DNA of 64,000 nucleotides from Apostichopus japonicus (Eukaryota > Echinodermata > Holothuroidea > Aspidochirotida > Stichopodidae): assembly GCF_037975245.1 (NCBI RefSeq), contig NC_092567.1, positions 5,836,214 through 5,900,213 of the forward strand, read 5' to 3'. The notes below the pieces were generated by a model. It did no database searches and was not told the origin of the DNA. It saw nothing but the letters and a program-made list of their open reading frames with translations. The translations under genes were made by a program, and so were the position numbers. The stretch's first letter is position 1. Each line of letters begins with the position of its first letter. This document shows, piece by piece, positions 1-12,159 of this stretch.

Positions 1-510
1 AGTCATGTACAAAAGTCGTACCTATCGACCAACTCTGTTTGCGTTCCATACGCATATGTGATAAATAACTGAGTTATGAAACAGACACAGGCTGTTATGC
101 GTATTATAGTATAATAATGACTCAGATCATGTCCGGAATAAAGTTAGGAAAACCCTGGTTTAATGGTTAAGCAGGGGGGTCACTGGTATGTGCGATAGTC
201 TTTGTATCTAGGGGTATCAATGTAATGCTGGCTGCAGGGGTTTATGTTAGCAGTCTGGTGGACGTTTTCGTCTCTAAACTTAGTATACGGGGAAGTTACA
301 AGAGACGGATATACCGTGGGGCGGGGGTCAGCTCATTTTTGTAGCAGGGTAGAGAGCGTTGATCGGCTTTTTATTGTTTTCTGATATGTGTCAATGCTAT
401 CGGATATGTCGTAATTGGTCAGTTACTCGTGTATAGGCTTCTACACAGTTACGGGGTCGTTTATATTGCTATGCGAGTAGCTTTTTTATACATTATTTTA
501 GTATACATTA

Positions 511-853
511 CAGTGGCGTAGGAAGGTACTTTTGAGTGGGGGGGCTGAAGACTGATGGCCGGCCTGGGGGAGGGGTCTAAGGGGAGGGGGTGTCCCCCTA
601 GCCTTTGGAATTTTTTTGCATTTCCAGGTGGCCTCAGATGCAATTTGGTGCAATATAGCACACTTCAACACCCACTCCATTTTGTAAAGAATTTTGCATT
701 TTCACCTGGCCTTAGATGCAATTTGGTGCTTCAAATGAGATTTTTTTCTCATTTGGAAATGAAAAAGGGGTGGGGGGGCGGAACGATACTTCCGCCCCCC
801 CCATATTTTTCACTGGGGGCTGGCGCCCCCCCCCCCCGGTTCCTACGCCCTTG
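511..853. mobile_element. hAT-type MITE with 8-bp TSD
   Basis: A 343-bp non-autonomous element. The left end starts CAGTGGCGTAGGAA and the right end, read on the minus strand, starts CAAGGGCGTAGGAA, so the termini form imperfect inverted repeats. It lies between perfect 8-bp direct repeats ATACATTA at 503-510 and 854-861. The 8-bp duplication and CA-start termini fit the hAT superfamily. Inside are two ~35-bp near-identical direct copies (about 618-650 and 697-730) and a G/C hairpin. The overlapping short ORFs are chance frames inside it. Confidence 0.85.
771..803. repeat. GC hairpin inside MITE
   Basis: Arms of 13-14 nt (TGGGGGGGCGGAA and its complement) around a 6-nt loop CGATAC. This near-perfect stem-loop sits inside the 511-853 element and is unusually G/C-rich for the window. 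Confidence 0.7.
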
Positions 854-861
854 ATACATTA

Positions 862-3800
862 TGAACAAGTTGCCAGGCAGAATCCTTGCCGAATTTTATA
901 GCGTTTGTCAGAGGCAACGTTTTAAAGGTTATTTTTGGGCTTCTGCAGAAGACATATGGATCGGATTGATGCACTCTGCAGCTGCGTTGCGTACACTGCT
1001 TGTGCGGTTGCAAGGCTGTTGCAGCGTAGGGTTCACGGGCTGACGCGGTCCATCGTTAGCTGCGCTGCGTTGCCTTTGACGAATTCATCATTTGCTGCGC
1101 TGCGTTGTCTATAGCGCAATGCCGACAGTTAAACGCGCTGCTAGGCAACTTGCGCATTACAGAATAGCTGTGCCGTGATAGGGTTAGTTAATGTACGTTA
1201 TCCGTGTTTCGTGTTTTAGTCGTTAAGGTATTCCTACTTATATTATAGTTATTTCTTTGTCACACTGCGAGAGATTTACTACAGGAACATTGCATATAGA
1301 CAAGTATATATACTTATAAATCTCAGGATGTACTGTTAGTGTATTTTATTCAACGGTTATCTCGATCTCTCCCTACCACCCCCCCCCCCACACACACACC
1401 CACACCTTACTTACCAACCGGGTACGCTACAACATAACTGGAGCGGACAATGTTACAATATACATTAAATGAGTACTTCAAGAGTTCAGATTCACAATGG
1501 AGCACGTCACATGGTCGGTGCGTTGTTTTACGCGATTCTGCATTGGAATATTTGGTCAAGGTTAAAGTAAACGACGATGGTTGAGTAATTTTCGTGTGTC
1601 TCGTCGACAAGTACATAGTTCTCGTAAAGAGTTCTAGTACTTGATCCAAGCTTAAACTTAGCTAGGCAAGGACTTCATAGTGCGATGACATTATGTTATT
1701 TAAGTTCTAAATAGAAACGTTATAGTAGGTTCAGTTTCGTGAGAATATCATTGAACAGTATTCATATTCAAAGTGCGTGTCATAAACAACAAGCGTTACT
1801 TAAAACAGGACGATTCGAAAAGTCGTTATAAAAGCTTTTACGTCATCAGTGTAAACATATAGTAACTGACGTTTCCCTGCTTTTAGGTACATGTGTGTAT
1901 GTGACTTGCATTTGCTGTTGATTTTGAGTATTTTGAACCAATGTGGTGTGCTTTCTTCTTTGTTTAACAATAAATATATTCTAATCAATTAAGGAATTAA
2001 AAAAGTAAGTCAACGTACCCACCACTTCCTACAGTAAATTGGTCACGTGTCACCAGTCGGATGAGACAGCTATCTACAACTAGAGAACCTATACTTGCAC
2101 AGGTACCTCTGAAGTATATTAAGTCAACATATTGTAATTTGTTCCTCACCACTACCCCAATGATATTGTAGCGTGACATATTATGGGGAATAACATCCCC
2201 TGTAAAGACTTTTGGTAGTGGAATCTTTCTTTTGTGTTCACTGTGGTAACCTCTGTATTAAGCTGTCTGTATTATGTGCGTGTATTTGTCTCTTCACAGC
2301 ATTTGCAGTTTAAAGCTTCTATAAACTATATCTAACTACATGTCCTCAAGTTCTATTTCGATGTAGCCGACCTCACTACAACTAGTGCATTTAAAATTAA
2401 TGTTTAGAGTCGAGGATTAATTCGCATTAAGTAGAAGCTCACTATGCAGGTTATACCTAAGTACCTGCGACAAAAATAAAAGTTGAATGGCACATTACTA
2501 CGATCCGCATATAAAATATAGTTTAACTTTCTGAGAAGGTACCAGATATATGACGTACATGTGAGCATGCGTACATGCTTTAAATACGGTGATACGACCT
2601 TAATCGATGTTGGTGACCATATAGCCATATTGGCCGTTCACTTTATTGATATAGCGGGGAACATTTACATGTGGTTCAGGCGACGAATATATTGTATTCA
2701 AGAGACAAAACTAATTTAACGTAAGAGTCCAGCGGTATATTAGAGTTATAACTAACACACTTATGTTAGGTACTAATTGAGAGAGCCGAAATTAAACAAC
2801 CTTCTAGCATTCCAACAAAAATGATGGCTGCTAGGAAGGAGCATAAGGGCAAGGATGAGGAGATGGGAGGAAAGAAAATAACACCGTTATTTCGCGTATG
2901 TCTTTTGCACAAGAAATAACAATTTTTTTTCAAATAGAAGGTTAATTAAGCTTCTGCAGCGTTGCTGCTTTTGTTTTAACAATATAGCAATCCGTCACAA
3001 TGTGTGTAGTCATGCATAGAGCCAATGTATGGTTCGTTAATCTTTACAGTGGTGTGTAATTCGCTATTTTGGCTACTCTATACATATCACGTTTTATGCT
3101 AGACACATTCGAATCACAAACCTCCATTTCCTCGTAGAATACATATAATTCTGATACATTCCTAAGGAAAGTAAATACCGAAACTGAAGCATTTATTACT
3201 TATTCCCGTTGTATATATTTATCATCTTTACCAAATCTCAAATTCCTTGTCTTCCATTATTTAACTCTGATCTTCAAAAAAAAACGACCTTGACGAAGCG
3301 TATTGCAAATGCGATACCGTATCCATAGTAACTGTCATGTTAAAACGCACAATGAAATAACGCGGATGCTATACATCAAGTTTGTTAAAACTTCTTCGAA
3401 CTTCAATCACCTCCATCGCCAACCCCCACTCTACATTCTACCTCTAGATGTAACCATCGTATTTTTTTATGAGTCTGCCCTGCAAAAAAAGAAAACAAAT
3501 TAATTGTATCCCTTCAATTGATGGAACCTCATATTACCTGTTTACCCCTCTCTAACATCCCCCACCCTGTTCTCCCGGTAACCATCATTACATTTTCACA
3601 CCAAAGTACATTTTTCCAAAATAAAATCAGCTTGCTACCATTTATCATTATTACAATTGTTGAAGCAAGATATGAATCTTTTTATCAAATTCTCAGCACA
3701 GTATACATTCCTAACATATCTGTGTAACTATAATTTCCGATCGCCTCGATTTTACCTGATGATATTCGCGGAAGTCGTGGTAATAGAGCTTTACGTGTAC

Positions 3801-4324
3801 TTGGGTGTATTTTACTGATGCAGCTTTTCTACTGCAAGATATGGTACGGAATGCTAAGTTACTAGAAACTATTTCAATACCTTTTGTGTTGGTTACGTCA
3901 ATACTAAGGCCAGGGTGACTACTTTTGGTATTTCACAATCTAGGTTGACGCTACTTTATGAAGATTTCAAGTTTTCTATCGGTTTACAGATTGTGTTGAT
4001 CACCCCAGCCGTATTGAAAGTATCTGGCAGAAATATCTAACTGGTAAGTGAAGCAGTAAATGCTATAGTAGAAAGTGAATTTAGTAAACTAAACACACAT
4101 AGGAAACGTTATTTTTTCTGCTATGTAGTTCTGTTATAATGTGTCTTATTGTGTGGTTTTTGCCCAAATCTACTGAATGCTGCTTTGAAGTACTTTCAAT
4201 TAGCAGCCTACTTTTTCCACGAAAATCCATGTCGGCAAGGAAGTCTTCAAAAGATTCCAAATGTCGTTTGCCAATAGCGAATATTTCCAAAACACCAAAT
4301 TAATAATATTATATTATATGATGA
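862..4324. other. No gene recognised
   Basis: AT-rich sequence with only short frames on both strands and no splice-flanked homology that I can recognise. A poly-C run followed by CA-rich sequence lies at about 1376-1406. About 1020-1110 is locally GC-richer with repeated GCTGCGCTGCGTTG-like words. No promoter or RNA gene is evident. Confidence 0.5.
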
Positions 4325-4800
4325 ATATTGTGTAAAAGTAAGTTGGCCTGACGTTTCGATCCTAGCAGGATCTTCTTCAAAGTTTAAATGACAAGTAACA
4401 GTAACAGAAGGGACAAAAACACGCACAGAATACAGACAGGTTAATGAGCATGATGAACACAAAGAGATGGATGTAAGGGGATTAGTAGACACGGGATGGA
4501 GAGAAGAAAGAAAGAAACCAACAGAGGAAGAGGAGAGGTAGGAGATATACAGAGGAGGGACAAAGAGAGGATGAAGGGATTCAAGGGGTTAGGGAATAAA
4601 CTGGAGAAGGACAAAGACAGAATTAAAGGTGTGGAGAAAAAGGATGGAAGAGAGCTATGAGTAGAGGAGTGATGGGGGGGGTGGACAAGGGGAGGTGGGG
4701 ACAAAAGAAAAGTTAGTCATGTCCTTCCTGAATGTTGTGCCCATGAGGTTGAATGGTGCGAAGACGTTGCATCCACAGCCTCTCTCTGCTGATTCGTATT
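4325..4800 (-). mobile_element. Penelope-like element 3' end (copy A)
   Basis: This is one of four related copies in the window (4325-4800, 11208-12110, 35143-35630, 55866-56400). Read on the minus strand it holds the end of the coding region, where FRKDMTN-like residues are recognisable and shared with the copies at 35.5 and 56.1 kb. A purine/pyrimidine-biased 3' region follows, then a terminal block starting near CAGGCCAACTTACTTTTACAC. The 55.9-kb copy carries GIY-YIG-like residues just upstream of the same segment, which assigns the family to Penelope-like elements. The copy is 5'-truncated and non-coding. Confidence 0.7.
4346..4384 (-). ncRNA. Hammerhead-ribozyme-like motif, decayed (copy A)
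   Basis: On the minus strand the order is TTGAAGA, a perfect 5-bp stem GATCC/GGATC, then GAAAC and GTC. This matches the hammerhead core order CUGANGA - stem II - GAAA - UH, with one core change (first C to U). Stem I pairing (GCCT/AGGC in the 35-kb copy) is lost here on one side. Hammerhead motifs are known in Penelope-like elements. Activity of this copy is unlikely. Confidence 0.5.
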
Positions 4801-4899
4801 AGGTGAATATTAGCAGAAAAATATTGTTATGGAACTAAAACTGAGTATGTTAACATAACCCAAAAATAAAATAAAATAAAAACTAGACATGACTGTGTC

Positions 4900-6660
4900 A
4901 CTGGAGTGACATAGACCCAGTCATTCATCCTTTCATGACCTTTGACCCTAAATTTGTGTATACCTCATAGACACTGGTGAAAAGCAATGCATAACGTGTT
5001 AGTCGCATTATCATAGGCATCGGAGTAAATTAAATCATTGACACCTAGATGACCGCATTTGACCTTTGACCCCATAACCGTTATTATGTTTTTGTTCTAT
5101 TTTTTTTTCTTTTGTTTGTTGTTTTCTAACATGCAGTTTCTTTTGAGAAGGCCTATTTGCTTTAAATTACATTACAATCATGAGATTCAAAGCTTTAAAT
5201 TTAAATTGGATTTTGAAAAAAGGGTAAATCTGCAAAGTGGGTGTGTCGAATAGGCTACTAACACATTTGCGTGAATTTTGACCCCACAAGCAGAGGTCAT
5301 ATAATAAGGTAGTCATTGACTTTTCTTAATCTTTTATCAAGGCCTACAAGATGGCACATTTAGTTCTGTGTTTTGACCTTGTTTTATTTTTTTTTGCACA
5401 GTTAACGTTTATGACCCTTGTGACGTCATGCATGACCTTCGACCCTAATTGAGCACAACCCAAAGACACTGGCTACAGTTCATTCATATACCATACGGCC
5501 ATAGGTCAGATGAAGAGGTCACCATTGACAAATTTCAAATTTCTGTCCGAAGCCAACATGCTGACACTGTTACTGTTGCCATTTCAGATTGTTTGAAATG
5601 TGACCTTTCTTTGACCTTTGACCTCTTAACCCTATGTCAGACTTAAAGGTCACTGTGGACAACTTTGAATGTCTGCCAAAGTACGTGAACATGATGACTT
5701 TGTTACTTTTTTTTCCATTTGGGATTGTTTGTGATTTGACCTTTCTTTGACCTTTGACCCCCTCAACGGTAAGTCAGACAAAGAGGTCGCTGTGGACTAT
5801 TTTGGATGTCTACGAAAAGTGAATATGAAGACTTTGTTACTTTTTCCATTTGGGGTTGTTTGTGATTTGACATTTCTTTGACCTATGACCCCTTAACTGT
5901 AAGCTAGACAAAGAGGTCAATGTGGACAATTTTGGATGCCTGTCCAAGGTGAACATGTTGACACTGTTACTTTTGCCATTTGAGGTTATTTAAGATTTGA
6001 TCTTTGACCCCTTAACCATAGGTTGGACGAAGAGGTCACTGTGGACAATTTTGGATTTCTGCCAAAGGTGAACATGTTGGCACTGTTACTTTTGCCATTT
6101 GAGGTTGTTTGTGATTTGATCTTTCTTTGACCTTTGACCCATAATCATAGGTTGGACGAAGAGGTCACCGTGGACATTGTTTTATGTTTGTCCAAGGCCA
6201 ACACATTGACACTTTTACTTTTATCATTTGAGCTTGTTTTACATTTGACCTTGTTTTTGACTCTTGTGACCCCAAATGACCTTTGATCAAAATTTCAAAA
6301 ATAAGTTTTGTAGAGGGCTTCAAGCTTTATCATATGCATAAGACATATGATCAGGTTACATATTCTGTAGGAGTAGCGTTTTTTGTAAATTTTACATCTT
6401 GACCTTTGACCCCTTAACCGTATGTCAGATGAAAAGGTCAAAGTTGACTTTTCTTTATCTTTGGTCATGATCTACAAGATGAGATATTCAATTTTGCAAT
6501 TTGAGCTTACTCTATTTTTTTTATTCAGTTAACCATTTTGACCCTAGTGACCCCTGTGTGACCTTTGACCCCAAACTGGTCATGGCCTGAGGTACGGTCA
6601 ATGATTCTTGTGACTAAGTTTGGTGAACCACGGTAAAGGCATGTACCAGCTATAGCGATT
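4900..6660. repeat. Tandem repeat rich in TGACCTTTGACC
   Basis: Diverged direct units of about 120-135 bp, clearest from 5590 to 6250, each reading roughly as a TGACCTTTGACC block, then TTAACC, an AAGAGGTCA block, and GTGAACATG.TGACA. Exact TGACCTTTGACC occurs at 4936, 5060, 5612, 5748, 6128, 6400 and 6559. Short frames across it are not conserved and look spurious. Confidence 0.75.
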
Positions 6661-6670
6661 CCTGTGACAG

Positions 6671-6694
6671 AAAGAAGAAGAAGAAGAAGAAGAA
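6671..6694 (+). repeat. (GAA)n microsatellite
   Basis: About seven AAG/GAA units directly downstream of the TGACCTTTGACC repeat block. They may be the simple-sequence tail of that repeat family. Confidence 0.8.
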
Positions 6695-6831
6695 ACCATA
6701 AGGTACAAGACCCAGCCTGCACTTTGTGCATGGCTGGGTAAAATATGGCTTCTGATCTTAAGTCTAAGAAAATGTATGTGGTGACGATGGTTCAAATCAA
6801 AAGTAATCTCTATATGTATATACATTAAATA

Positions 6832-7862
6832 TGGATAGGACAGATGGATAAGATGTATGGGATTGATCGGAAGGATGGATAGGGTGGATGGATAGGATGG
6901 ATGGATACATATGATGGATAGGATTAATGGATACGATAGATGCATAGATAGGATGGATAGGATGGATGGAAAGGATAGATGTATAGTATGGATCCATATA
7001 ATTTGATGAATAGGATGGATGGATGGATGGATAATATGGATAGGATGGCTGGATAGGATGCATGGATAGGATGTATGGATACGATGGAGAGGATGCATGG
7101 ATAGGAAGGCGAGGATGGATAGATGGATATGATAAATGGATAGCATGGATGTTTAGGATGGATGGGTAATATGGATAGGAAGGATGGATAGGATGGATGG
7201 ATAAGATGGATGGATAGGATGTATAGGGTGGATTAATAGGATGGATAGGATGGATATATATCATGGATATATATGATATATGGATAGGATGAATGGATAA
7301 AATGGATGGATAGGATTAATAGGATGGATAGGATGGATGGATGAGATAGATGGATTTGGTGGATATATACGATCAATGGCTAGGATGGATGGATAGGATG
7401 GATGGATAGGATGGGTATATAGGATTAATGTATAGGATGGATTGATAGGATAGATGAATAAGATGGATAAAATAGATGGATAAGATGGATGGATAAGATT
7501 GATCGGATGGATGGAAAGGATGGATGGATAGGATGAATGGATATGATGAATTTATATGATGTATGGATAATCTGGATTCGATCAATGGAATGATTTGGAT
7601 GTATAGGATGAATTGATATAATGGATGAATATTATGGATGGATAGGATGGACAGGATGGATGTATAAGATGGATTGATAGGATGGATGGATAGGATGGAT
7701 AGGATAGATGGATAAGATGGATGGATAGGATTGATCGGATAATATCGTAATTGGATGGGTGTAAAGAATGTGTAGCTATAATTGGATGGATAGGATGTAT
7801 AGGATGGATGGATAGGATGGATAGGATGGATGGATAGGATAGATGGATTAGATGGATCATTG
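6832..7862 (+). repeat. GGATGGATA-type satellite
   Basis: About 1 kb of short degenerate tandem units built from GGATGGATA and ATAGGATGG words (units 8-13 bp). The long minus-strand frames across it are Ile/His/Pro/Ser-rich translations of the repeat and are not genes. Confidence 0.95.
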
Positions 7863-8151
7863 TATACGCAGAGCCAATACAACTGTATCTGTATTTCATA
7901 ACGCTGTGTTTTGCCGTAAATTAATTAGATGACAGTTGAAAAAACTAGTGCAATTCCAATCGCCAATTTGGTATTGTTGAAAAAAGCATCATCTAGACTA
8001 TAGCCAATTTTACCTAAAAATGTGCATTTTTCTCCTGTAACTAGCCATGAAAAAAGGCGTAAAATTCAATGGAGATTTATCACAAAATACGACAAAAATA
8101 GAACTTTTTACTGCTTTATTACGAAAATAAATGTTGTGAGATTAACCTTAC
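7863..8151. other. No feature seen apart from candidate intron
   Basis: AT-rich, no repeat recognised. If the exon at 8152-8301 is real, this is the beginning of its downstream intron on the minus strand. Confidence 0.35.
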
Positions 8152-8301
8152 CGCGTCATGGTGGCTGATGACGCCTTCTTTGGCATTATTCAAACATTTA
8201 AACCAGAGAGGTAGGTCGCAAGCAGTTTCGCAAAATTTCTTATGTCTGGCCTTCAGTTTTTTTGGGGGGCGGGCTACAAGAAAACTGCTCTCTGAGCTCA
8301 T
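8152..8301 (-). CDS. Candidate coding exon, unknown protein
   Basis: This minus-strand open frame starts with a possible Met at 8301 and ends exactly before a consensus donor (GCG|gtaagg, intron beginning at 8151). The encoded segment is basic near its start (PPKKLKARHKKFCE) and then reads DLPLWFKCLNNAKEG. The frame stays open upstream to an in-frame TAG near 8347, so it could also be an internal exon with an acceptor ending ...ctacag around 8329. I do not recognise the family and found no partner exon. Composition is less biased than the surrounding repeats. A MITE lies about 480 bp upstream on the same strand sense. It may be a gene fragment. Confidence 0.35.
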
Positions 8302-8782
8302 TAACTCACTCGTTGGGGTCTGACTGTAGGCCTATGTCTACTTTGACCAAAACATGGGCTCGGCCTTTTTTCATTACAAAGATTTGAGATACAACTGAGG
8401 GCGCTACTGGCAAATACCACATAATTACTTCAACCTGTCTAACCTAACTGCTTCCTTAGCTAGTAACTAGTAGTACAAGTAGGTGTATAAGCCTCAAAGT
8501 CTTAGGTTGTCTACCTATGGATGTCACCTACAATAAACGATATGCAATGCTAGCGAGCAAGAATGCCTTAATCGTCATCCGTCACATAACGAACACATAT
8601 TCGATCCCGTAGTAGTATCCAGTGATAGTAGTACTATATAGCAGTACTATCCAGTGATAGTAGGCTAATCATATAATATATCACACGCTAGGAACTAAAC
8701 TGTTTGAAACGTGGTAACGAACTTAGCCGATTATACTATCTCTGTACAGCCTTAGTACTGTACAGTATTGCGAAGTTCGGAA

Positions 8783-8988
8783 CACTGCGAAGTTCGGACA
8801 CCCCTAAGAAATGCACGATTTTACCCTGATAACCTACAGCAAGAGCCAATTTCACGAAAAACTACGAAGCTACAGTTATTTTCTCTCCAAAATAACCTGT
8901 GTGCTAGCAAGTACTTACATATTTGTCTCTAAAAGGAAGTTATAGCTTTGGGGTTGTTTAAATCTTAGGTGTCCGAACTTCGAAGTGT
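8783..8988. mobile_element. MITE with CACTGCGAAGTTCGGACAC ends (copy 1)
   Basis: About 206 bp bounded by inverted ends: CACTGCGAAGTTCGGACAC on the left, and on the right a sequence whose reverse complement starts CACTTCGAAGTTCGGACAC, followed on both sides by CCTAAG-like bases. A second full copy lies inverted at 59181-59384. An extra partial end (GCGAAGTTCGGA) sits just outside at about 8770, and a related end fragment is near 43288-43305. No clear target-site duplication is visible. No coding capacity. Confidence 0.75.
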
Positions 8989-9872
8989 CCATGCGACTGC
9001 AATTCGACCATTTCTCTGCAAACCCTAACTTCACATAAAGCTGCCAAAATGCATCATATCAGTCAAAATCTTTGAAAAGTTTCAAAAGAAAAACATATTG
9101 TTACCTTACAGAGCCTAGATGATAAACTTCCGCAGGGAAATTGAATCAACAGTAAACAGATTGTTTTGGATACGTAAACCTTAGTTAGATTTCGTTTACG
9201 AACCATTTTGTGAATGGTCCTGGCCACAAACTTTTTCGGGTTTCTTACCCTCAACATCATGGAGTTTGGAAAGCCGAAATTGCAAATAAATCAGATCATA
9301 TCCCTACACTAGTTTGGAGTGCCCTAATTGCAATAAACTAGTGCATATCCCGTCCTACACTAGCATATTTTGAGGGGAAAAAGTTTGCATTTAAAGTACC
9401 TTTGTTAACAGGTACTTGTGGTTACGAGTCATGCAATTGACCAGTTTTGCATAATTCTACCAGGTAGGCCTAAAGTCAACTGATATTCTTATAGTCCTTG
9501 TTTGTGAATGTATATAGTGCTCCGATCTTAGCTGGTGATGTCACTAATCATCCTTTGCGAGATGGACACCAGTCTATTGCATAGTACCGATAAAGATGTA
9601 GCCTAGATGTAGCTAGTATGGTTTGTCCCGAACATATTTAGCTATATAGAGGCATAGGAACTGAGAGGGGCGGTGGCGGGGACGTCTTCATATTGTTATG
9701 ATACGGTATCATGGATACTTGGTAGGCTTACGTGGGCTTGTTATTCACGTTCTATTTGCCAGATATACACTTTATTGAGAAATTGATTGATAGAAGTGGG
9801 ACAGGGCCCACCTTCACGGGTCACTTCTCGCATAACGAACGGGATTTCTCCGCGACGGAATACCTCGCGACG

Positions 9873-9944
9873 AAATGAATTTGGATAACCGAATGAACTT
9901 GGACAACGGAATGAAATTGAAGAACGGAATGAAATTAGACAACG
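9873..9944 (+). repeat. 18-bp tandem repeat x4
   Basis: Four 18-bp units of the form GAATGAAATTGGACAACG (9873, 9891, 9909, 9927) with a few substitutions. The period is a multiple of three, but no long open frame continues on either side. Confidence 0.85.
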
Positions 9945-10061
9945 GGAGTTTTCGCGAAGGCAACATATTCAGCAACTGTAACATAAATCATAAATGTGGT
10001 GCAAACGGCGTGCATTACGATTGACCTTAACCTTTGATGTTAAAGTTATGAACCGCCTAAC

Positions 10062-10096
10062 CCACTGATCTACACTGTGGCACTGTAGATCAGTGG
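10062..10096. repeat. 13-bp perfect hairpin
   Basis: CCACTGATCTACA and its exact reverse complement are separated by 9 nt. The hairpin is flanked on both sides by CCTAAC, which could be a short duplication from an insertion. Confidence 0.7.
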
Positions 10097-11207
10097 CCTA
10101 ACCATGTTTTTACATGAAGTTTACCTTCCGTTCGCTCACACACATTAATTATATGTTTGTTCAAGCCTCAAGGTACGCCATAGGTGCTTGCAAACGATGG
10201 TTCGTACTGTATGCAGCCATTATTTTACGCGCTGTTACAACAGGATCTTTCCGCGTTCGGTTTCTCTACATATTTGCTTCAAAACACTGGTACTTACATC
10301 TTGATAATTCGAGTTGGTAACTAAGTTTAATACAGGTAGGCCTAAGTGTTTATCATTTTACAGTATTTATTAATTGATATCTAGCCTAGGACTACTTGAA
10401 CAACTTGACTATTATTATCATAAATGTCTTCTATGTACTAGTACAAGAACTAGTGTAGCCTGTAGGCCTAGCCTAAGTACTAGGCCTAGTAATACTAAAC
10501 GGAAGCTACAGTATGTGTGTCGACCATATTCTTCAGAACGATGTTAATACTGTATGGTTGCGGTCACACTAATTAGCGTCAACAGGCCGATTTCACGACA
10601 ACTCACGACAACTCAAGACAACTCAAGACAACAACTTTAAAATACCATCAAATACAATTGATGTTATCAGAGTATATCCGGAAACACGTTTAAAAGTGAC
10701 TGGAACCAGCGTGCATACAGATCTTTCACGGGAAAAATGTTTTTGTCGTAAAAATCGCCAACTTTTTTCTAACGTTGAATTAGACGACGTGATGCTATTG
10801 CGCTTGCGCAATGCCATCGGACCGAACCATTATAATATGGGTGGGTTTGTGCTAGGTTTGGAAAGTACCTTGTGTACAGTGTCGGTAAGGTGGGTTGTCG
10901 TAGTAATAAAGCACCAAAGTATGGTGAATGAACTCCAAATCAACTTATTTAATGTTTTAAAATAATGAATACTTCTTATTATTTTTCCATTTTAATTTAC
11001 ATATGTTATTATTAATTTTCCAGAGTCTTGCTTACTATCATTTTGCCTGGTTTTATTATTCTCTCCGTCAAATCATTGAATGTTTTTAAAATAATGAAAA
11101 CTTCTTATTGTTTTTCCATTGTAATTTACATATGTTATTATCAACTTTACAGAGTCTTGCTTACTATCGTTTTGCCTCGTTTTATTATTCTCTCCGTGTA
11201 TTTTATT

Positions 11208-12110
11208 TTGTGTGAAAGTAAGTTGGCCGAAAGTTCGATCCTAGTAACAGTAACAGAAGGGATGAAATGGGGGTGTAGGCGGTTTTACACTATCTAACGT
11301 AACGTAGTGGCCAAGAACCTGAAGTATTTTTAAGGGAGGGCCCGAAGAACATGAGCTTATAGCATGCTCCTCATGGTGAAACATAATTGCACCTATTAGG
11401 TGAATTGAGTGTACTTTTAATAGTAGGAAAGACTAGCGTTGGTTCTTATGACCAACTAGACCGGTTTCTGCTCTCAACTTTTATAGGAGGAGCTTCATCA
11501 GTAGTAAGCCTTTGAATATTTTATATTCGGCATGAGCGTATCGTTCTCAAAATGCATCTATTTTCTGTGCACGAGTTTTTTATGGACTCATAGTGCATCT
11601 ATAAGAGCATCTAAAAGAGCTTCGTGTGAACCTTGAGAGTCAGCTGATTCTTCGTTAGTACGAAACCTTGAGTTAACAAGTAAATCTTACAGAGACGTGC
11701 GTATCGTAATATTTCCCCTTTAATGAACCTTTAAAAGTGGCAAGTGGGTGTGCAGAGTTTCTGTCGAGGTATTGGAAGGTTTCCGTGGGTTTGGTGTGAA
11801 CTTTAGTGTCTAATAACCCATTGGTTTCGAACCTTGTACCTTTGAAGATTTTCAAATCTAGGTATGTTACCTCGGTGTTTGATATTTCTACCGTAAACTT
11901 TAAGAAGCGGTGAATTTCATTCAACCTTTTTACTAAGTGTTCAAGTTCCTGATGTGTACCGTCGTAGAGCAATAGAATGTCATCTCTATAGCGGAGCCAT
12001 TTTAAGATTTTATTATTTTTTCATAGACTTCTTGACATATATCTAATGCCTCCTCTTGGGGAGTATTGGTATACAAGGCGACGACATCGAGCGTAGCAAA
12101 TACTACCGTT
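11208..12110 (-). pseudogene. Penelope-like RT remnant (copy D)
   Basis: The minus strand encodes recognisable reverse-transcriptase blocks. At about 12100-12047 there is FATLDVVALYTNTPQEEA, matching the D-x-x-x-LYTNIP motif of Penelope RTs. At 11993-11979 there is the catalytic RYRDD, followed by an open segment with EISNTEVTYLDLKIF and HTKPTETFQYLDRNS (about 11972-11673). The region that should lie between the first Asp motif and YRDD is nearly absent (only about 50 nt apart, with a stop), so the palm is internally deleted and the copy is dead. The family's 3'-terminal sequence appears at 11208-11260, rearranged. It sits inside the 10.56-14.14 kb transposon. Confidence 0.75.
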
Positions 12111-12159
12111 TTTGATTTCGATGAAATCGTAACCTATGCATTCATGCAGGCGGAGACTG

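Noticed and set aside
6598-7899. Several minus-strand frames of 105-182 codons rich in Ile, His, Pro, Ser and Tyr
   Set aside because: They are direct translations of the GGATGGATA-type satellite, with overlapping frames and no independent composition or splice context.
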